Made by a program: the position numbers and the translations under genes. A stretch of 64,000 nt of DNA. It comes from JANQMY01 sp965227095. Lineage in GTDB: Bacteria; Pseudomonadota; Alphaproteobacteria; JANQMY01. The notes below the pieces were generated by a model, which made no database searches, had not been told where the DNA came from, and was given only the letters and a program-made list of their open reading frames with translations. This document shows, piece after piece, positions 44,330 through 53,261 of the stretch; position 1 is the stretch's first letter; each line of letters opens with the position of its first letter. The stretch covers positions 124,001 through 188,000 of the forward strand of contig CBDDFL010000002.1 in assembly GCA_965227095.1 (NCBI GenBank), in the 5' to 3' direction.

Positions 44330-44968
44330 CTATTTCTGAAGTCCGTTGAGGATCAAGGCGCGTGCTTCAGCCACAATTTGGGCGCCGTCCAAATTGCTTT
44401 CACGCCACCTATAGGGTGCAAGAAGCGTTGCATAGATAAGACGTCCGCAGTTTCGAATGTCGATCGGACGGAACTGTCCCGTATCCACACCGTTCTGCAA
44501 AACGGCATAGAGATTTTTCATAAAGTTCGCTTGCTGCTGCCGAACCCTCTTGTACTGCGCGCCTTCGAATATTGAATCGAAAAACTGATTTTCTTGAAAA
44601 TAGACTCGGCAGTAGTCTCGGTTTTCAACGATGTAATGAATGGATTCCTCGATGATGAATTCTAACGCCTCAATGGAATCCGCCATTTTCGAGGCGGCCG
44701 AAACCACGCGGAAATTCTTGTCCGTGGTCGTTACACATATGTCGAACAGAATGTCTTGCTTCGATGTGTAATAGTAGTAGAGCGTACCTTTATTCAGTTG
44801 TGTCGCCTCTGACAACATATCCATCGTTGTCCGATGATACCCATGTTCGGCAAACAAACTGGCTGCAGTCTGCAATATGTAAGTGCGCTTGTCCTTCCGC
44901 TTCTGTTCCACCAACGGACTTTTCGTATCGGTTAATTTACCCGACTTAATCGATGATGGATATGACAA
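44330..44968 (-). CDS. TetR-family transcriptional regulator (TetR1)
   Basis: 212 residues. The N-terminal HTH is ILQTAASLFAEHGYHRTTMD..LNKGTLYYYYTSKQD and the ligand domain is all helical. It is a clear paralogue of the second TetR at 58.6 kb: the recognition segment LNKGTLYYYY and ILFDICVTTT are identical and the rest is roughly half identical by eye, so both should read the same operator. Two operator copies (O2, O3) lie upstream, consistent with autoregulation. Likely a repressor released by a pathway acyl-CoA or ketone; inference. Confidence 0.92.
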   Translation of the reverse strand: MSYPSSIKSGKLTDTKSPLVEQKRKDKRTYILQTAASLFAEHGYHRTTMDMLSEATQLNKGTLYYYYTSKQDILFDICVTTTDKNFRVVSAASKMADSIEALEFIIEESIHYIVENRDYCRVYFQENQFFDSIFEGAQYKRVRQQQANFMKNLYAVLQNGVDTGQFRPIDIRNCGRLIYATLLAPYRWRESNLDGAQIVAEARALILNGLQK

Positions 44969-45098
44969 GGCTAGCCCTCCAAATAAACCTTAATCCATAC
45001 ATCACACATACGGTTTCGTGGTTCAAGTCGCTGGAAAGTCGCCTGTTTCCGTAGCGAACGTCCCAAACTGGTATTCAACCCATTAGGCCATAAAATAT

Positions 45099-45114
45099 TC
45101 AAATAAATAGTTGA
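45099..45114. promoter_or_regulatory. TetR operator O2
   Basis: TCAAATAAATAGTTGA; one base off the consensus in the left arm. 131 bases upstream of TetR1 and about 85 bases before the terminator hairpin on the plus strand. Confidence 0.65.
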
Positions 45115-45197
45115 AAAAATTATGCAGATCGTTAGTTTGAAGCTGCAATTCTGTTCGTAGAAATTTTGGACCCGAAATCTACTTCCTCCCAGACTTT

Positions 45198-45239
45198 CCC
45201 CTCTTCAGTTGTTTGATTGAAGAGGGGGACTCTTTTTTT
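45198..45239 (+). terminator. Strong intrinsic terminator without an upstream gene
   Basis: CCCCTCTTCA (45198-45207) pairs perfectly with TGAAGAGGGG (45218-45227), loop 10 bases, then a T-tract (45231-45239). It works on the plus strand. The nearest plus-strand gene ends 900 bases upstream with TetR1 in the opposite direction between, so it may end a small RNA. Confidence 0.75.
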
Positions 45240-45325
45240 GAAGTAAGCGCGGTGTAGCCCGTTTCTGACGATTCCTGTGACACATAGCGGGCGCACGCCT
45301 AGCCCCGCCATGGCTCATTATAAAT

Positions 45326-45341
45326 TCAACTAAATAGTTGA
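45326..45341. promoter_or_regulatory. TetR operator O3
   Basis: TCAACTAAATAGTTGA, identical to O1. The right arm continues into TTGACA (45338-45343), a perfect -35 hexamer, 60 bases before the aldehyde dehydrogenase start. Confidence 0.75.
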
Positions 45342-45401
45342 CAATAATAGGTTCAATGTCAGGATCAGGAGGTCTGAAAAAAGCGACTTGAGGGAAGCGT
45401 G

Positions 45402-46883
45402 ATGCAAACGAAGCTGCATGAGGAACTCGCTAAAGAGGTGCTTCCTGAAGGCAGTCTGTTGATCGGTGGCAAACGGTGTCCGGCGCAAGACGGACGGATG
45501 ACATCGCACATCAATCCGTCCACGGGAAAAGACCAAGGGGAATTCTCTCTGGGGGGCGTGGTCGATGTGCAGCGGGCCATTGACGCGGCACGCAAGGCGT
45601 TTCCGGCATGGCGACGGCTTTCAAGCTCAGACCGCCGCACCATACTTTTAAGAATCGCCGATCTTCTTGAAAAAGAGCGTGATGAGTTGGGGCAACTGGT
45701 AGCACTCGACAATGGGACACCCTTGCTGGTTGGTCCGTCTATTGCTTCGGATGCGCCAGCTGAATGGTTCAGATATTATGCGGGGTGGGCGGATAAATTC
45801 GATGGAAGTGTACCCCCCTTAGGGTTAGATAGGTTTGGATATACCGTTCGAGAGCCTTATGGCGTTGTTGCGGCGATTGTCGCTTTCAATGCGCCCATGT
45901 CATTTATGGGGCTGAAGCTGGCGGCCGCACTTGCGGCTGGGAATACATTAGTGGTCAAACCCTCTGAACTCGCCCCGTGGGCGGTCCTTCGTTTTGGTGA
46001 AATTTGCCAAGAAGCGGGGGTACCGGACGGTGTAATCAACGTGGTACCCGGTGGTGGCGAGACCGGAAAGGCGCTGGTATCGAGCCCGTTGGTCGACAAA
46101 ATTTCGTTCACAGGAGGCGACGTAACGGCCCGTTCGATCATGGCAGCAGCAGCGGACAGTCTGACCCCTGTTTCTTTTGAATTGGGGGGTAAGTCGGCAA
46201 GCATTCTCTATGATGATGCCGATCTGGAATCGGCGATTACAACCGCCCTGCAGGTTGGTTTGGTGACACTAAGTGGGCAGGCCTGCGTTGCCGGTACGCG
46301 GCTATTGGTGCAGCAGAACATTTACGATGCTGTGTGTGACGCTCTTGCTGAGGCTCTGAGCCATCTTCCGGTGGGAGACCCCTTGGCGCCAGAAACCCTC
46401 ATGGGGCCGGTTATTAATGAGTTTCATTGCAACCGTATACTGAGCGTCATTGCCGAAGCGGCCGACCGGCAGGATGGAAAACTGCTGACAGGTGGAAAGC
46501 GCTTAAATGGACCACTCGACGCGGGGTACTTTATCGATCCTGCTGTCTTTGTCGATGTCGATGCCGACAGTTGGTTGGCACAGAACGAGGTTTTCGGGCC
46601 CGTTTTGGCCGTAACGCCTTTCAAGACTGACGAGGAAGCGATCGAGATTGCCAACAACTCTCGTTATGGCCTTGCTGCCTATGTATTTACGCAAAACTTG
46701 AAACGCGCTCACCTTAGCGCTGCGGCAATTCAATCAGGATCTGTTTGCGTGAACTCGCCTCATACATTCCCCGCAAGCTTGCCTTTTGGTGGTTTCAAAA
46801 CAAGCGGATTTGGGCGAGAGGGAGGGTATGATGGCATGTTCGACATGACCCACTCGAAATCGGTTCAGATTGCATTGGGATAG
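45402..46883 (+). CDS. NAD(P)-dependent aldehyde dehydrogenase
   Basis: ALDH superfamily enzyme oxidising an aldehyde to an acid. Catalytic Cys295 (SGQACVAGTR), general base Glu260 (SFELGGKS), and the oxyanion Asn163 in AFNAP, where most members have PWNFP. FTGGDVTA binds cofactor. 493 residues. ATG 45402 is preferred to the adjacent GTG 45399; AGGGA lies upstream. Forms an operon with an SDR 45 bases downstream, so a primary alcohol to acid sequence is plausible. Confidence 0.93.
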   Translation: MQTKLHEELAKEVLPEGSLLIGGKRCPAQDGRMTSHINPSTGKDQGEFSLGGVVDVQRAIDAARKAFPAWRRLSSSDRRTILLRIADLLEKERDELGQLVALDNGTPLLVGPSIASDAPAEWFRYYAGWADKFDGSVPPLGLDRFGYTVREPYGVVAAIVAFNAPMSFMGLKLAAALAAGNTLVVKPSELAPWAVLRFGEICQEAGVPDGVINVVPGGGETGKALVSSPLVDKISFTGGDVTARSIMAAAADSLTPVSFELGGKSASILYDDADLESAITTALQVGLVTLSGQACVAGTRLLVQQNIYDAVCDALAEALSHLPVGDPLAPETLMGPVINEFHCNRILSVIAEAADRQDGKLLTGGKRLNGPLDAGYFIDPAVFVDVDADSWLAQNEVFGPVLAVTPFKTDEEAIEIANNSRYGLAAYVFTQNLKRAHLSAAAIQSGSVCVNSPHTFPASLPFGGFKTSGFGREGGYDGMFDMTHSKSVQIALG

Positions 46884-46928
46884 GTTCGATCGGCACCGAA
46901 CAGAAGCGAAGAATAAATTGGAGGGGCT

Positions 46929-47732
46929 ATGTTTGATCTGAGTGGAAAAGTTGCGCTGATTACTGGAAGCGCCAAGGGCATTGGCCTTGAGTCAGCTGCG
47001 GCTCTTGCGCGAAGTGGTGCGACCGTATACGCGACGGATCTTGATGACGGGCCATTGATGGATGAGATCAAAACACTGCAATCAGAAGGTTTGAACATCA
47101 GTGGTCATCGGCTTGATGTGACGTCTGAGGAACAATGGCAACAGACAGTTGCAGAGATCGAAAAAACATGCGGCCGGTTAGACACGCTTGTGAACAATGC
47201 CGGCTTTATGCATTGCGGACATTTTCTGGAGACCACTGTCGATGACTATCGGAAGTCTATGACTGTCAACTTCGAGAGTATTGTTATGGGTATGCAAACA
47301 GCACTCCCATTGATGCGCAAAACCTCGGAAGGGCAGTTGGTTGGCGGCTCAATTATCAACATGTCATCTGTTTTTGCCCATGTGGCGGGAGATCTAAGCT
47401 CTGCCTACTGCGCGTCCAAGGCTGCAGCGACAATGTTGAGTAAAGCAGCCGCCTTGGATTTGTCCCGGATAGGCGCTAACGTCCGTATAAATACTATTCA
47501 TCCAGGAGCGGTAGATACGAATCTTTCGCGGGGTTTTCACGTGAAGATGGTTGACAAAGGTGCATTCGACTCCAAGGAAACAGGAAATGAGTTGGTGACA
47601 CAGGCGACCCCCTTGGCCCGTTGGGGGCAAGTTGATGACATCAGTGGAGTGGTCGTATTTCTCGCCTCTGATGCATCGAAGTTTATGACTGGCGCGGAAA
47701 TTAATGTGGATGGCGGTCTAACGATGACCTAG
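46929..47732 (+). CDS. Short-chain dehydrogenase/reductase (SDR-1)
   Basis: Classical SDR of 267 residues: TGSAKGIGLES cofactor loop, NNAGFM, catalytic Ser in NMSSVFA and YCASK. Asp at the end of beta-2 (ATDLDD) favours NAD over NADP. Shine-Dalgarno GGAGGGG is present. Downstream of the aldehyde dehydrogenase, same operon; oxidises or reduces a pathway alcohol/ketone, exact substrate unknown. Confidence 0.92.
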   Translation: MFDLSGKVALITGSAKGIGLESAAALARSGATVYATDLDDGPLMDEIKTLQSEGLNISGHRLDVTSEEQWQQTVAEIEKTCGRLDTLVNNAGFMHCGHFLETTVDDYRKSMTVNFESIVMGMQTALPLMRKTSEGQLVGGSIINMSSVFAHVAGDLSSAYCASKAAATMLSKAAALDLSRIGANVRINTIHPGAVDTNLSRGFHVKMVDKGAFDSKETGNELVTQATPLARWGQVDDISGVVVFLASDASKFMTGAEINVDGGLTMT

Positions 47733-47758
47733 GAGGCGATCTGGTCGCGTAATTCGTT

Positions 47759-48631
47759 TCAATAGGTCACGACAGCTGTTGCATGGAGCGACTTCATTAA
47801 CGCAACATCAATGACTGCAGTTCCATCGGTTTTGGTTTCAACATAAAAACTCAAGGTATCCCCCGGAACAGCTGGTGCATGGAGTTGGACGTCAATTTTT
47901 TTCAACATCGTATCGTTTCCAAACGTTTCCTCCACGGCGCGCTGCACGAGACCGACGGTGGTCATAATGTTCAGAAAAACGTCTTGGCCGCCTTTCCGCT
48001 GAGCGCATTCTTTGTCTAAATGAACGTCTTCGAAGTCTCTTGTTGCTGTTGCCGAAGCCACCACGAACCGTGGTGTGATCGGAAACTTAAGTACCGGAGG
48101 GTTTTGCGACAGAGTGCGGGCTGAGATGCCTGCGGCACCGGTGATGGGCTTAGGGCGAAAGATAAAAAGGACTAACTCAGTGGTACCGATATCCCCCCGG
48201 TTAGAAGAAATTTCGGATCGCTCTATCACGAAGTATCCCTTGCCAACTGTTGTTTGCTTGAGGGCACTGCAACTTACAATTTGGGCGTTGCGGCGCAATC
48301 GTTCACCGAATCGGATTTGCCGACCGTAATTTTGGGTGAGGCGTACTGCCATGGTTCCGGCATAGCCGACGTTTGACAACAAAGTTACTGCTTGTCTGAG
48401 CGGGTCAACAACATTCCCTTCCGGATAAGTGCCGTCGTAACCCGGCATCGTCCAACAATGAAGCATACCGGCAGGGACGCCGAGGAGTCGATCCTGTGCG
48501 TTCGAGATCCCTAAGACTTGGCACCAATTACGGACTGAAAAACGGTCAACGGGCTCCCAGGCGGACATAGAAACAGGCGGCCCACCGAGTAATTGTTCGA
48601 TGATGGTGTTGTCTGGCAGAGCGCTGGTCAT
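47759..48631 (-). CDS. MaoC-like hotdog dehydratase, double-domain
   Basis: 290 residues, two hotdog folds. The N-terminal part carries WCQVLGISNAQDRLLGVPAGMLHCWTMPG; the C-terminal part keeps a hydratase-2-type DFEDVHLDKECAQRKGGQDVFLNIM with the Asp/His pair. MaoC-type enzymes hydrate enoyl-CoA in side-chain or ring beta-oxidation. Downstream of a crotonase in a minus-strand operon, consistent with two successive CoA-thioester steps. Assigning which activity goes with which gene is inference. Confidence 0.75.
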   Translation of the reverse strand: MTSALPDNTIIEQLLGGPPVSMSAWEPVDRFSVRNWCQVLGISNAQDRLLGVPAGMLHCWTMPGYDGTYPEGNVVDPLRQAVTLLSNVGYAGTMAVRLTQNYGRQIRFGERLRRNAQIVSCSALKQTTVGKGYFVIERSEISSNRGDIGTTELVLFIFRPKPITGAAGISARTLSQNPPVLKFPITPRFVVASATATRDFEDVHLDKECAQRKGGQDVFLNIMTTVGLVQRAVEETFGNDTMLKKIDVQLHAPAVPGDTLSFYVETKTDGTAVIDVALMKSLHATAVVTY

Positions 48632-48659
48632 TATTCCTTTGTGCCGATTCGGCCTTGCA

Positions 48660-49475
48660 TCAGGATTGGAACAATTTTTTGGCGCGGGATTTGAAGTCGT
48701 CAGTGTCCCACAAGACCTTCTGTTGCTTGTATTCTAATTCCATTGCGGCTCTCAGGGATTGATCTCTCGAGGACAAAAAGGCGTTCATTGCAGCCTGCAC
48801 GGCATGAGGCGGTTGGGCAGCCATATCATGAGCAAATTGGATTGCCGTTTCAGAAATAAAGTTCCCATCGACAATCCGGTCGATCAAACCGATATCGAAG
48901 GCCTCCTGAGTTTTAACCACGCGCCCAGTGGCAGACATATCCAGAGCTTTTTGGTGTCCGACAAGTTTCGGTAGGAAATGAGACATGCCGAGTTCATAGC
49001 CAAGGCCCAGATGAACAAAAGATGTTGTGAACTTGCTAGTTTCATCTGCAATCCGGAAATGGTGCAGCAATGCCAATCCCAAACCGCCACCAGCGGCGAT
49101 ACCTTTCACAACGGCGATCATTGGCGTTTTGATTTGGCTTACAAGCCAAGCCCAGCGGTTCATACCTAGCGAAACCACCTCAGGATCTTCTGCATCGAGC
49201 ACTGGCAGACCTTGCCTGCCGTGAAACTCGTTCTTGAAAACAGTTTCCAATGACATTTTGGTCCAGTTTTCGAAATGCCGGCTATCGGCACCAACGCAAA
49301 AGTTTCTTCCCGCGGCGGTCGTGACAATGGCGCGGCAATCCGGGTCTTTGTCCGCATCAGACCAGGCCTCATAGAGTTGCTTGAACATGGGGGTGGTGAT
49401 GCTGTTGTTATTTTCAGCCCGATTCAGCGTGCAGATCAGCACCGGACCGTCTCGTTCCGCTAAAACATCAGACAT
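48660..49475 (-). CDS. Enoyl-CoA hydratase/isomerase family protein
   Basis: Crotonase-fold protein of 271 residues acting on a CoA thioester. Oxyanion-hole elements AGRNFCVGADSRHF and GIAAGGGLGLALL. The usual catalytic Glu region reads HLGLGYELGMSHFLP, so one Glu is kept but its surroundings differ from standard hydratases. Followed after 28 bases by the MaoC-like gene. Divergent from the molybdopterin enzyme, sharing operator O4. Confidence 0.88.
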   Translation of the reverse strand: MSDVLAERDGPVLICTLNRAENNNSITTPMFKQLYEAWSDADKDPDCRAIVTTAAGRNFCVGADSRHFENWTKMSLETVFKNEFHGRQGLPVLDAEDPEVVSLGMNRWAWLVSQIKTPMIAVVKGIAAGGGLGLALLHHFRIADETSKFTTSFVHLGLGYELGMSHFLPKLVGHQKALDMSATGRVVKTQEAFDIGLIDRIVDGNFISETAIQFAHDMAAQPPHAVQAAMNAFLSSRDQSLRAAMELEYKQQKVLWDTDDFKSRAKKLFQS

Positions 49476-49586
49476 CGCTCTTCCTCAAAAGCCGGCAACG
49501 CGTTTAACAAGAGGGCTTTATGATGACTCATAAATTGTTACTTCGAAACATGGCACTGCTATTTAGCCAAATTCCGTCGCCAATAA

Positions 49587-49602
49587 TCAACTAATTGGTT
49601 GA
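49587..49602. promoter_or_regulatory. TetR operator O4
   Basis: TCAACTAATTGGTTGA, two bases from the consensus outside the centre. Between the divergent crotonase (49475) and molybdopterin enzyme (49686). Confidence 0.7.
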
Positions 49603-49685
49603 AAAATATAACGCAGCGATGCAAGATCTGACAACAGTGATTTTGCAGGGATTTATCCGCGGCGCAGGTCACTAGGGAGACCAGA

Positions 49686-51842
49686 TTGTTTTTAGTCCAG
49701 TTGCGCGAGGGTGGTGTGGACAATCAGCAAAATCAATCGAAGAAAGAAGTCAAATTCACCTACTGTTCGATTTGCGAGCAGGCATGTGGATTGAAGGTGA
49801 CTGTATCGGGCAATGAAATTCTCGAAATTCAGCCAGACAAAGAGAACCCATACTCTTGGCGAGATTTCTGTATTAAGGCGAAAAAAGCCGATGAGGTTCG
49901 CTCTCATCCCGTGCGTATTCGCTCACCCCTACGCCGAGTGGGGACACGCTACGTTGAAGCTAGCTATGAAGAAGCGATCGAAGATATTAGTGAAAAAATC
50001 CGTGCACTGATGGCGGAATCTGGTCCGGATGCCATTGGTGTTTACAGCGGCAATCCGGCGGGGTTTGGTTTCGCTAATTCCGCCTTTCAGAATGCCTTCT
50101 TCGACGCCTTGGGGTCTAAGCAGCGGTTTTGGGTCGGTTCCATCGATCAGAATGCGCTCCACTATGTTGCAGAACAAATGTACGGATCCAATTGGGCGTC
50201 TCTTCAGCTCGATGTAGATCATTGCAAGTGTTTCTTGTTTTTAGGCACCAATCCCGCAGTCAGCGGCTTAAATTGGGTTGGCAAAGTACCGGACGGCTGG
50301 CGGCGCGTTTTGCGTGCGGTTGATCAAGGGGCGGATCTGATCTTGGTCGATCCGCGGCAGAGTGAAAGTGCCAAGAAAGCAACACTACATATCGCAGCCA
50401 AACCCGACCAAGACTGGGCGTTTCTACTTGCGATCATAAATACCGTCTTCTCAAAAGGTTGGGACAATCCTCTTTTGTATGACGACTCCACCGGTATCGA
50501 TGAGATCAAACGACTGGCTCTCTCTGCCGACACAGAGGAGCTTGCTAATGTTTGTGGAGTACCACTCGATCAGATTGCAGAAGTGGCCCATAAGTTTGCT
50601 ACCGCACCGACTGCAATGTGTGTGGCGCGTACGGGACCGGCGATGGGAAAAAACGGAGCGATTACGGAATGGCTGTCCCATGTGCTGAACTTGATTACAG
50701 GGCGAACTGATCAAGAGGGAGGGCGCTTTCTGCCCGACAGTGTGGTTGATTTGTTTTCTCTCGATGAGGGGGAGGCTGCACCCAACAAAATCCCAAGCCG
50801 AGTGCGCGGCATTCCACCCGTAGCAGGGTCGTATAGTCTCGCCGAGCTACCGGATGAAATCACAACAGGCGGTCGCGGCCAGGTGCGTGGTTTATTGATC
50901 AATGGCGGAAATCCGATTGTCAGCGGCCCGCGCGGTGCCAAACTCGATGCGGCGCTTCAGACACTCGACTTGTTGGTGGTAGTTGATCTAATCCAACGGG
51001 AAAGTCACCGGCATGCTGACTGGATTATTCCCGGTATTCATTTCTTGGAGCGGGGTGAAGTTCATATAACTTCAGCCGGTGTTACGGACGAACCCTTTGT
51101 ACAAAGCGCGACACAATGTGTGGAGCCTCCTGTGGGCGTGCGCCATGAATGGGAATTTTTCCGCGATTTGGCTGAGGCAATCGGAAAACCGCTGTTTGGC
51201 GGGGGTATCACGCTTGATCCAGACGGGATGGCGGATGCAATGCTTTCACGTAAAGGACGTCTGACGTTGGAGGAGATACGCAAGCATCCACATGGACTCA
51301 AATACGGCGAGAAAACTTACGGTCACCTTCGTAAATCACTGAGGGATCGAGGGCGCAAAATCCAAGCGTGTCCCGCCGACTTGAAACGACAACTCCAAAC
51401 TCTGTTGGAGAGTGGTCAGTCTAGAAAAACGGGAAACACTGGTCGATACCAAATGATTGGCCGCCGCCGCCTGCAGATGATGAACTCATGGCTTGCTGAA
51501 ACCTGTGGCTCGAGCCTACCGGATCAAGCCGGGGAAGAAATTGAGATTAACGCTGAAGATGCGAAGCGTCAGGGTCTCGCTAGCGGTGATCGCGTCGTTG
51601 TGTCTACAGAGATTGGTTCGGTTGAAGCCATCGTCGTTACGTCTGACAAGGTTCGACAAGGTGTCGTGGTGATGGACCATGGCTGGGGGTCGAGAGTGTT
51701 CGATCCGCTTACCGGTCAAGAGTTCGGCAAAGCTCGGGGTGTGCAGCGGAATGAACTCATTTCTGGTGACGACCTCGCCCCGCTGACTGGCGTACCACGG
51801 CTAAACGGGATGACTGTGAAAATCGAGCGCTGCCAAAACTAA
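49686..51842 (+). CDS. Molybdopterin (bis-MGD) oxidoreductase with one 4Fe-4S cluster
   Basis: DMSO-reductase superfamily catalytic subunit of 718 residues. The 4Fe-4S motif is Cys27-x2-Cys30-x3-Cys34-x27-Cys62. The Mo-domain follows (GVYSGNPAGFGFAN, FLFLGTNPAVSG, DLILVDPRQSESA, LLINGGNPIVSGPRG) and the MGD-binding C-terminal barrel (INAEDAKRQGLASGDRVVV). The region where formate dehydrogenases carry the Cys/Sec ligand reads GSIDQNALHYVAEQ, so the metal ligand is unclear. No twin-arginine signal and no electron-transfer subunit, so cytosolic. TTG 49686 has GGGAGA six bases upstream; GTG 49716 is an alternative. Hydroxylase, hydratase or dehydrogenase are all possible. Confidence 0.85.
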   Translation: MFLVQLREGGVDNQQNQSKKEVKFTYCSICEQACGLKVTVSGNEILEIQPDKENPYSWRDFCIKAKKADEVRSHPVRIRSPLRRVGTRYVEASYEEAIEDISEKIRALMAESGPDAIGVYSGNPAGFGFANSAFQNAFFDALGSKQRFWVGSIDQNALHYVAEQMYGSNWASLQLDVDHCKCFLFLGTNPAVSGLNWVGKVPDGWRRVLRAVDQGADLILVDPRQSESAKKATLHIAAKPDQDWAFLLAIINTVFSKGWDNPLLYDDSTGIDEIKRLALSADTEELANVCGVPLDQIAEVAHKFATAPTAMCVARTGPAMGKNGAITEWLSHVLNLITGRTDQEGGRFLPDSVVDLFSLDEGEAAPNKIPSRVRGIPPVAGSYSLAELPDEITTGGRGQVRGLLINGGNPIVSGPRGAKLDAALQTLDLLVVVDLIQRESHRHADWIIPGIHFLERGEVHITSAGVTDEPFVQSATQCVEPPVGVRHEWEFFRDLAEAIGKPLFGGGITLDPDGMADAMLSRKGRLTLEEIRKHPHGLKYGEKTYGHLRKSLRDRGRKIQACPADLKRQLQTLLESGQSRKTGNTGRYQMIGRRRLQMMNSWLAETCGSSLPDQAGEEIEINAEDAKRQGLASGDRVVVSTEIGSVEAIVVTSDKVRQGVVVMDHGWGSRVFDPLTGQEFGKARGVQRNELISGDDLAPLTGVPRLNGMTVKIERCQN

Positions 51843-51915
51843 GAATTTTTGTCTTCCGCTTTTGATTTCAACGACGCACCGACATGAGTGCCGGGCGCAA
51901 ACAGGCTAACCCTTG

Positions 51916-52932
51916 CTAACTATAGACCGGGTTCGGATAGAACTGGTCGAAATGCTTGCGAATGAACGCGTAGCGCGTTTTTTCAGATTCGCCGGTGAAG
52001 ATAGGCCTAACGCGATACATCATGTTCGCCCAAATATGGAAGTCGTGCCGGATCTGAATATGTTGGGCATCCATCATGCGTTTCGCGATGCCTGTCGGCT
52101 CATTACCAGTGGCCCCCTCGGTTCGGTTGTGCGTCACCGTACTGAAGAAAGTGCAATAGTCTTCGTCGATCGGCGTTAGCACGGTAAGGTGGATGCACAC
52201 GCGCCCATCTATGTTGAACCTGGCGACCCCTAATGAGGCACCCCAAAAGAAGTTATCAATCTCACCATCGACGGGGCCGTCCGGCGTCATCCAGGTGCTC
52301 TCTTTGCCTGCGCCAAACACCATGTGCATCTTGTTTGTACAGAAGGGGCCATCAACCACATAGTCCGTGAACTCGGCATCCACGCCAGAGCCATGAACAT
52401 AAGGAAAATGGTGGGGATCGGCGCTATTTTCCATTGGGAATTGTGGTTTTACCCGGTGAGGGCCATCAATGGTCCATTCAATGGGATAATAGTCCGATTT
52501 GTCTCCAAGAAACGGTAAACCGGACCATTCATAGGAGGGAGGCTTGCCCTCATGGTCAAACCACATCACCACAATGCCGTCGACTTCTCTGATGTGCTTG
52601 GTTTCAATTTTGGCGTTGACTTTCGCATCGTCTTTATACGGAACGCGTGCGAGCTCACCGTTTGTTTTCCATTCCCAACCATGCCAAGGGCACTGAATGT
52701 GTTCACCGCAAACTTTGCCGCCGAACTCACCTTGGTGGCCTAGATGGGCGCCCATATGCGGGCAAAAGGCGTCCATAGCTGCCAGTTCGCCTGTTTCAGT
52801 TCTGAAAATAACCAGGTCCTGGCCAAACCATTTTGCTGGTTGTGCTTCACCTGCTTTGATTTCTTTCGAGTATCCGATTTGATACCAGCCGGTCGCAAAA
52901 TCGGTATACGGCCACCCCTTCATTAGTCCCAT
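51916..52932 (-). CDS. Rieske oxygenase, KshA-like
   Basis: Single-component oxygenase subunit like 3-ketosteroid 9-alpha-hydroxylase and vanillate demethylase. Rieske ligands are Cys57-P-His59 (CPHMGAHLG) and Cys81-P-W-His84 (CPWHGWEW). The iron site ENSADPHHFPYVH has Asp172, His175 and His180. 338 residues from ATG 52932, chosen because AGGAG lies eight bases upstream; the longer frame to 52989 lacks this. Its reductase partner is not in the window. KshA likeness hints at polycyclic alicyclic substrates, but does not prove steroids. Confidence 0.88.
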   Translation of the reverse strand: MGLMKGWPYTDFATGWYQIGYSKEIKAGEAQPAKWFGQDLVIFRTETGELAAMDAFCPHMGAHLGHQGEFGGKVCGEHIQCPWHGWEWKTNGELARVPYKDDAKVNAKIETKHIREVDGIVVMWFDHEGKPPSYEWSGLPFLGDKSDYYPIEWTIDGPHRVKPQFPMENSADPHHFPYVHGSGVDAEFTDYVVDGPFCTNKMHMVFGAGKESTWMTPDGPVDGEIDNFFWGASLGVARFNIDGRVCIHLTVLTPIDEDYCTFFSTVTHNRTEGATGNEPTGIAKRMMDAQHIQIRHDFHIWANMMYRVRPIFTGESEKTRYAFIRKHFDQFYPNPVYS

Positions 52933-53261
52933 TAATTCGCTCCTGCACCAAGAACAACAGTGACCACCTTTTGCGGCATCTCGGAACAAACAATCTCCCG
53001 TTGCTCGATCCGGCGTGCCCTATCTCTTGGATCACAATTTCGAAGCAGCCGATCCGCCAGCTAACTTCCTTCATCCAGCCCAAGCTTAGTTTATTTTCAT
53101 TGCAAAATTCAACTGATTAGTTAAAAAAGATTTGGGCTTCTTGTTGTTGGTTCGAATGGGGCTGAGTTTCACTGCGGTTTTATTGTCGGTTTTCGCAGCG
53201 GAAGAACTTCAGTCGCGGACACCAGAGGTCAGGCGTCAAAAATAGTCACTTGGTTGAAGAA
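52933..53261. other. Divergent promoter region with operator O5
   Basis: 329 bases between the KshA-like gene and the crotonase at 53262. AT-rich centre with operator O5; no gene seen. Confidence 0.55.
53109..53124. promoter_or_regulatory. TetR operator O5
   Basis: TCAACTGATTAGTTAA; the least exact full-length copy (two changes). Between divergent KshA-like oxygenase and 6-oxocamphor-hydrolase-like gene. Confidence 0.6.

Larger units (their letters stand above)
44969..45401. other. Regulatory intergenic region with two operators and a terminator
   Basis: 430 bases between divergent TetR1 and aldehyde dehydrogenase. It holds operators O2 and O3 and a plus-strand intrinsic terminator at 45198-45239, but no protein gene. 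A short non-coding transcript from O2 to the terminator is possible. Confidence 0.55.

Noticed and set aside
44330..44968. TetR1 as an antibiotic-efflux regulator with the APH-like gene as resistance determinant
   Set aside because: No efflux pump is present, and the shared operators tie both genes to catabolic enzymes.
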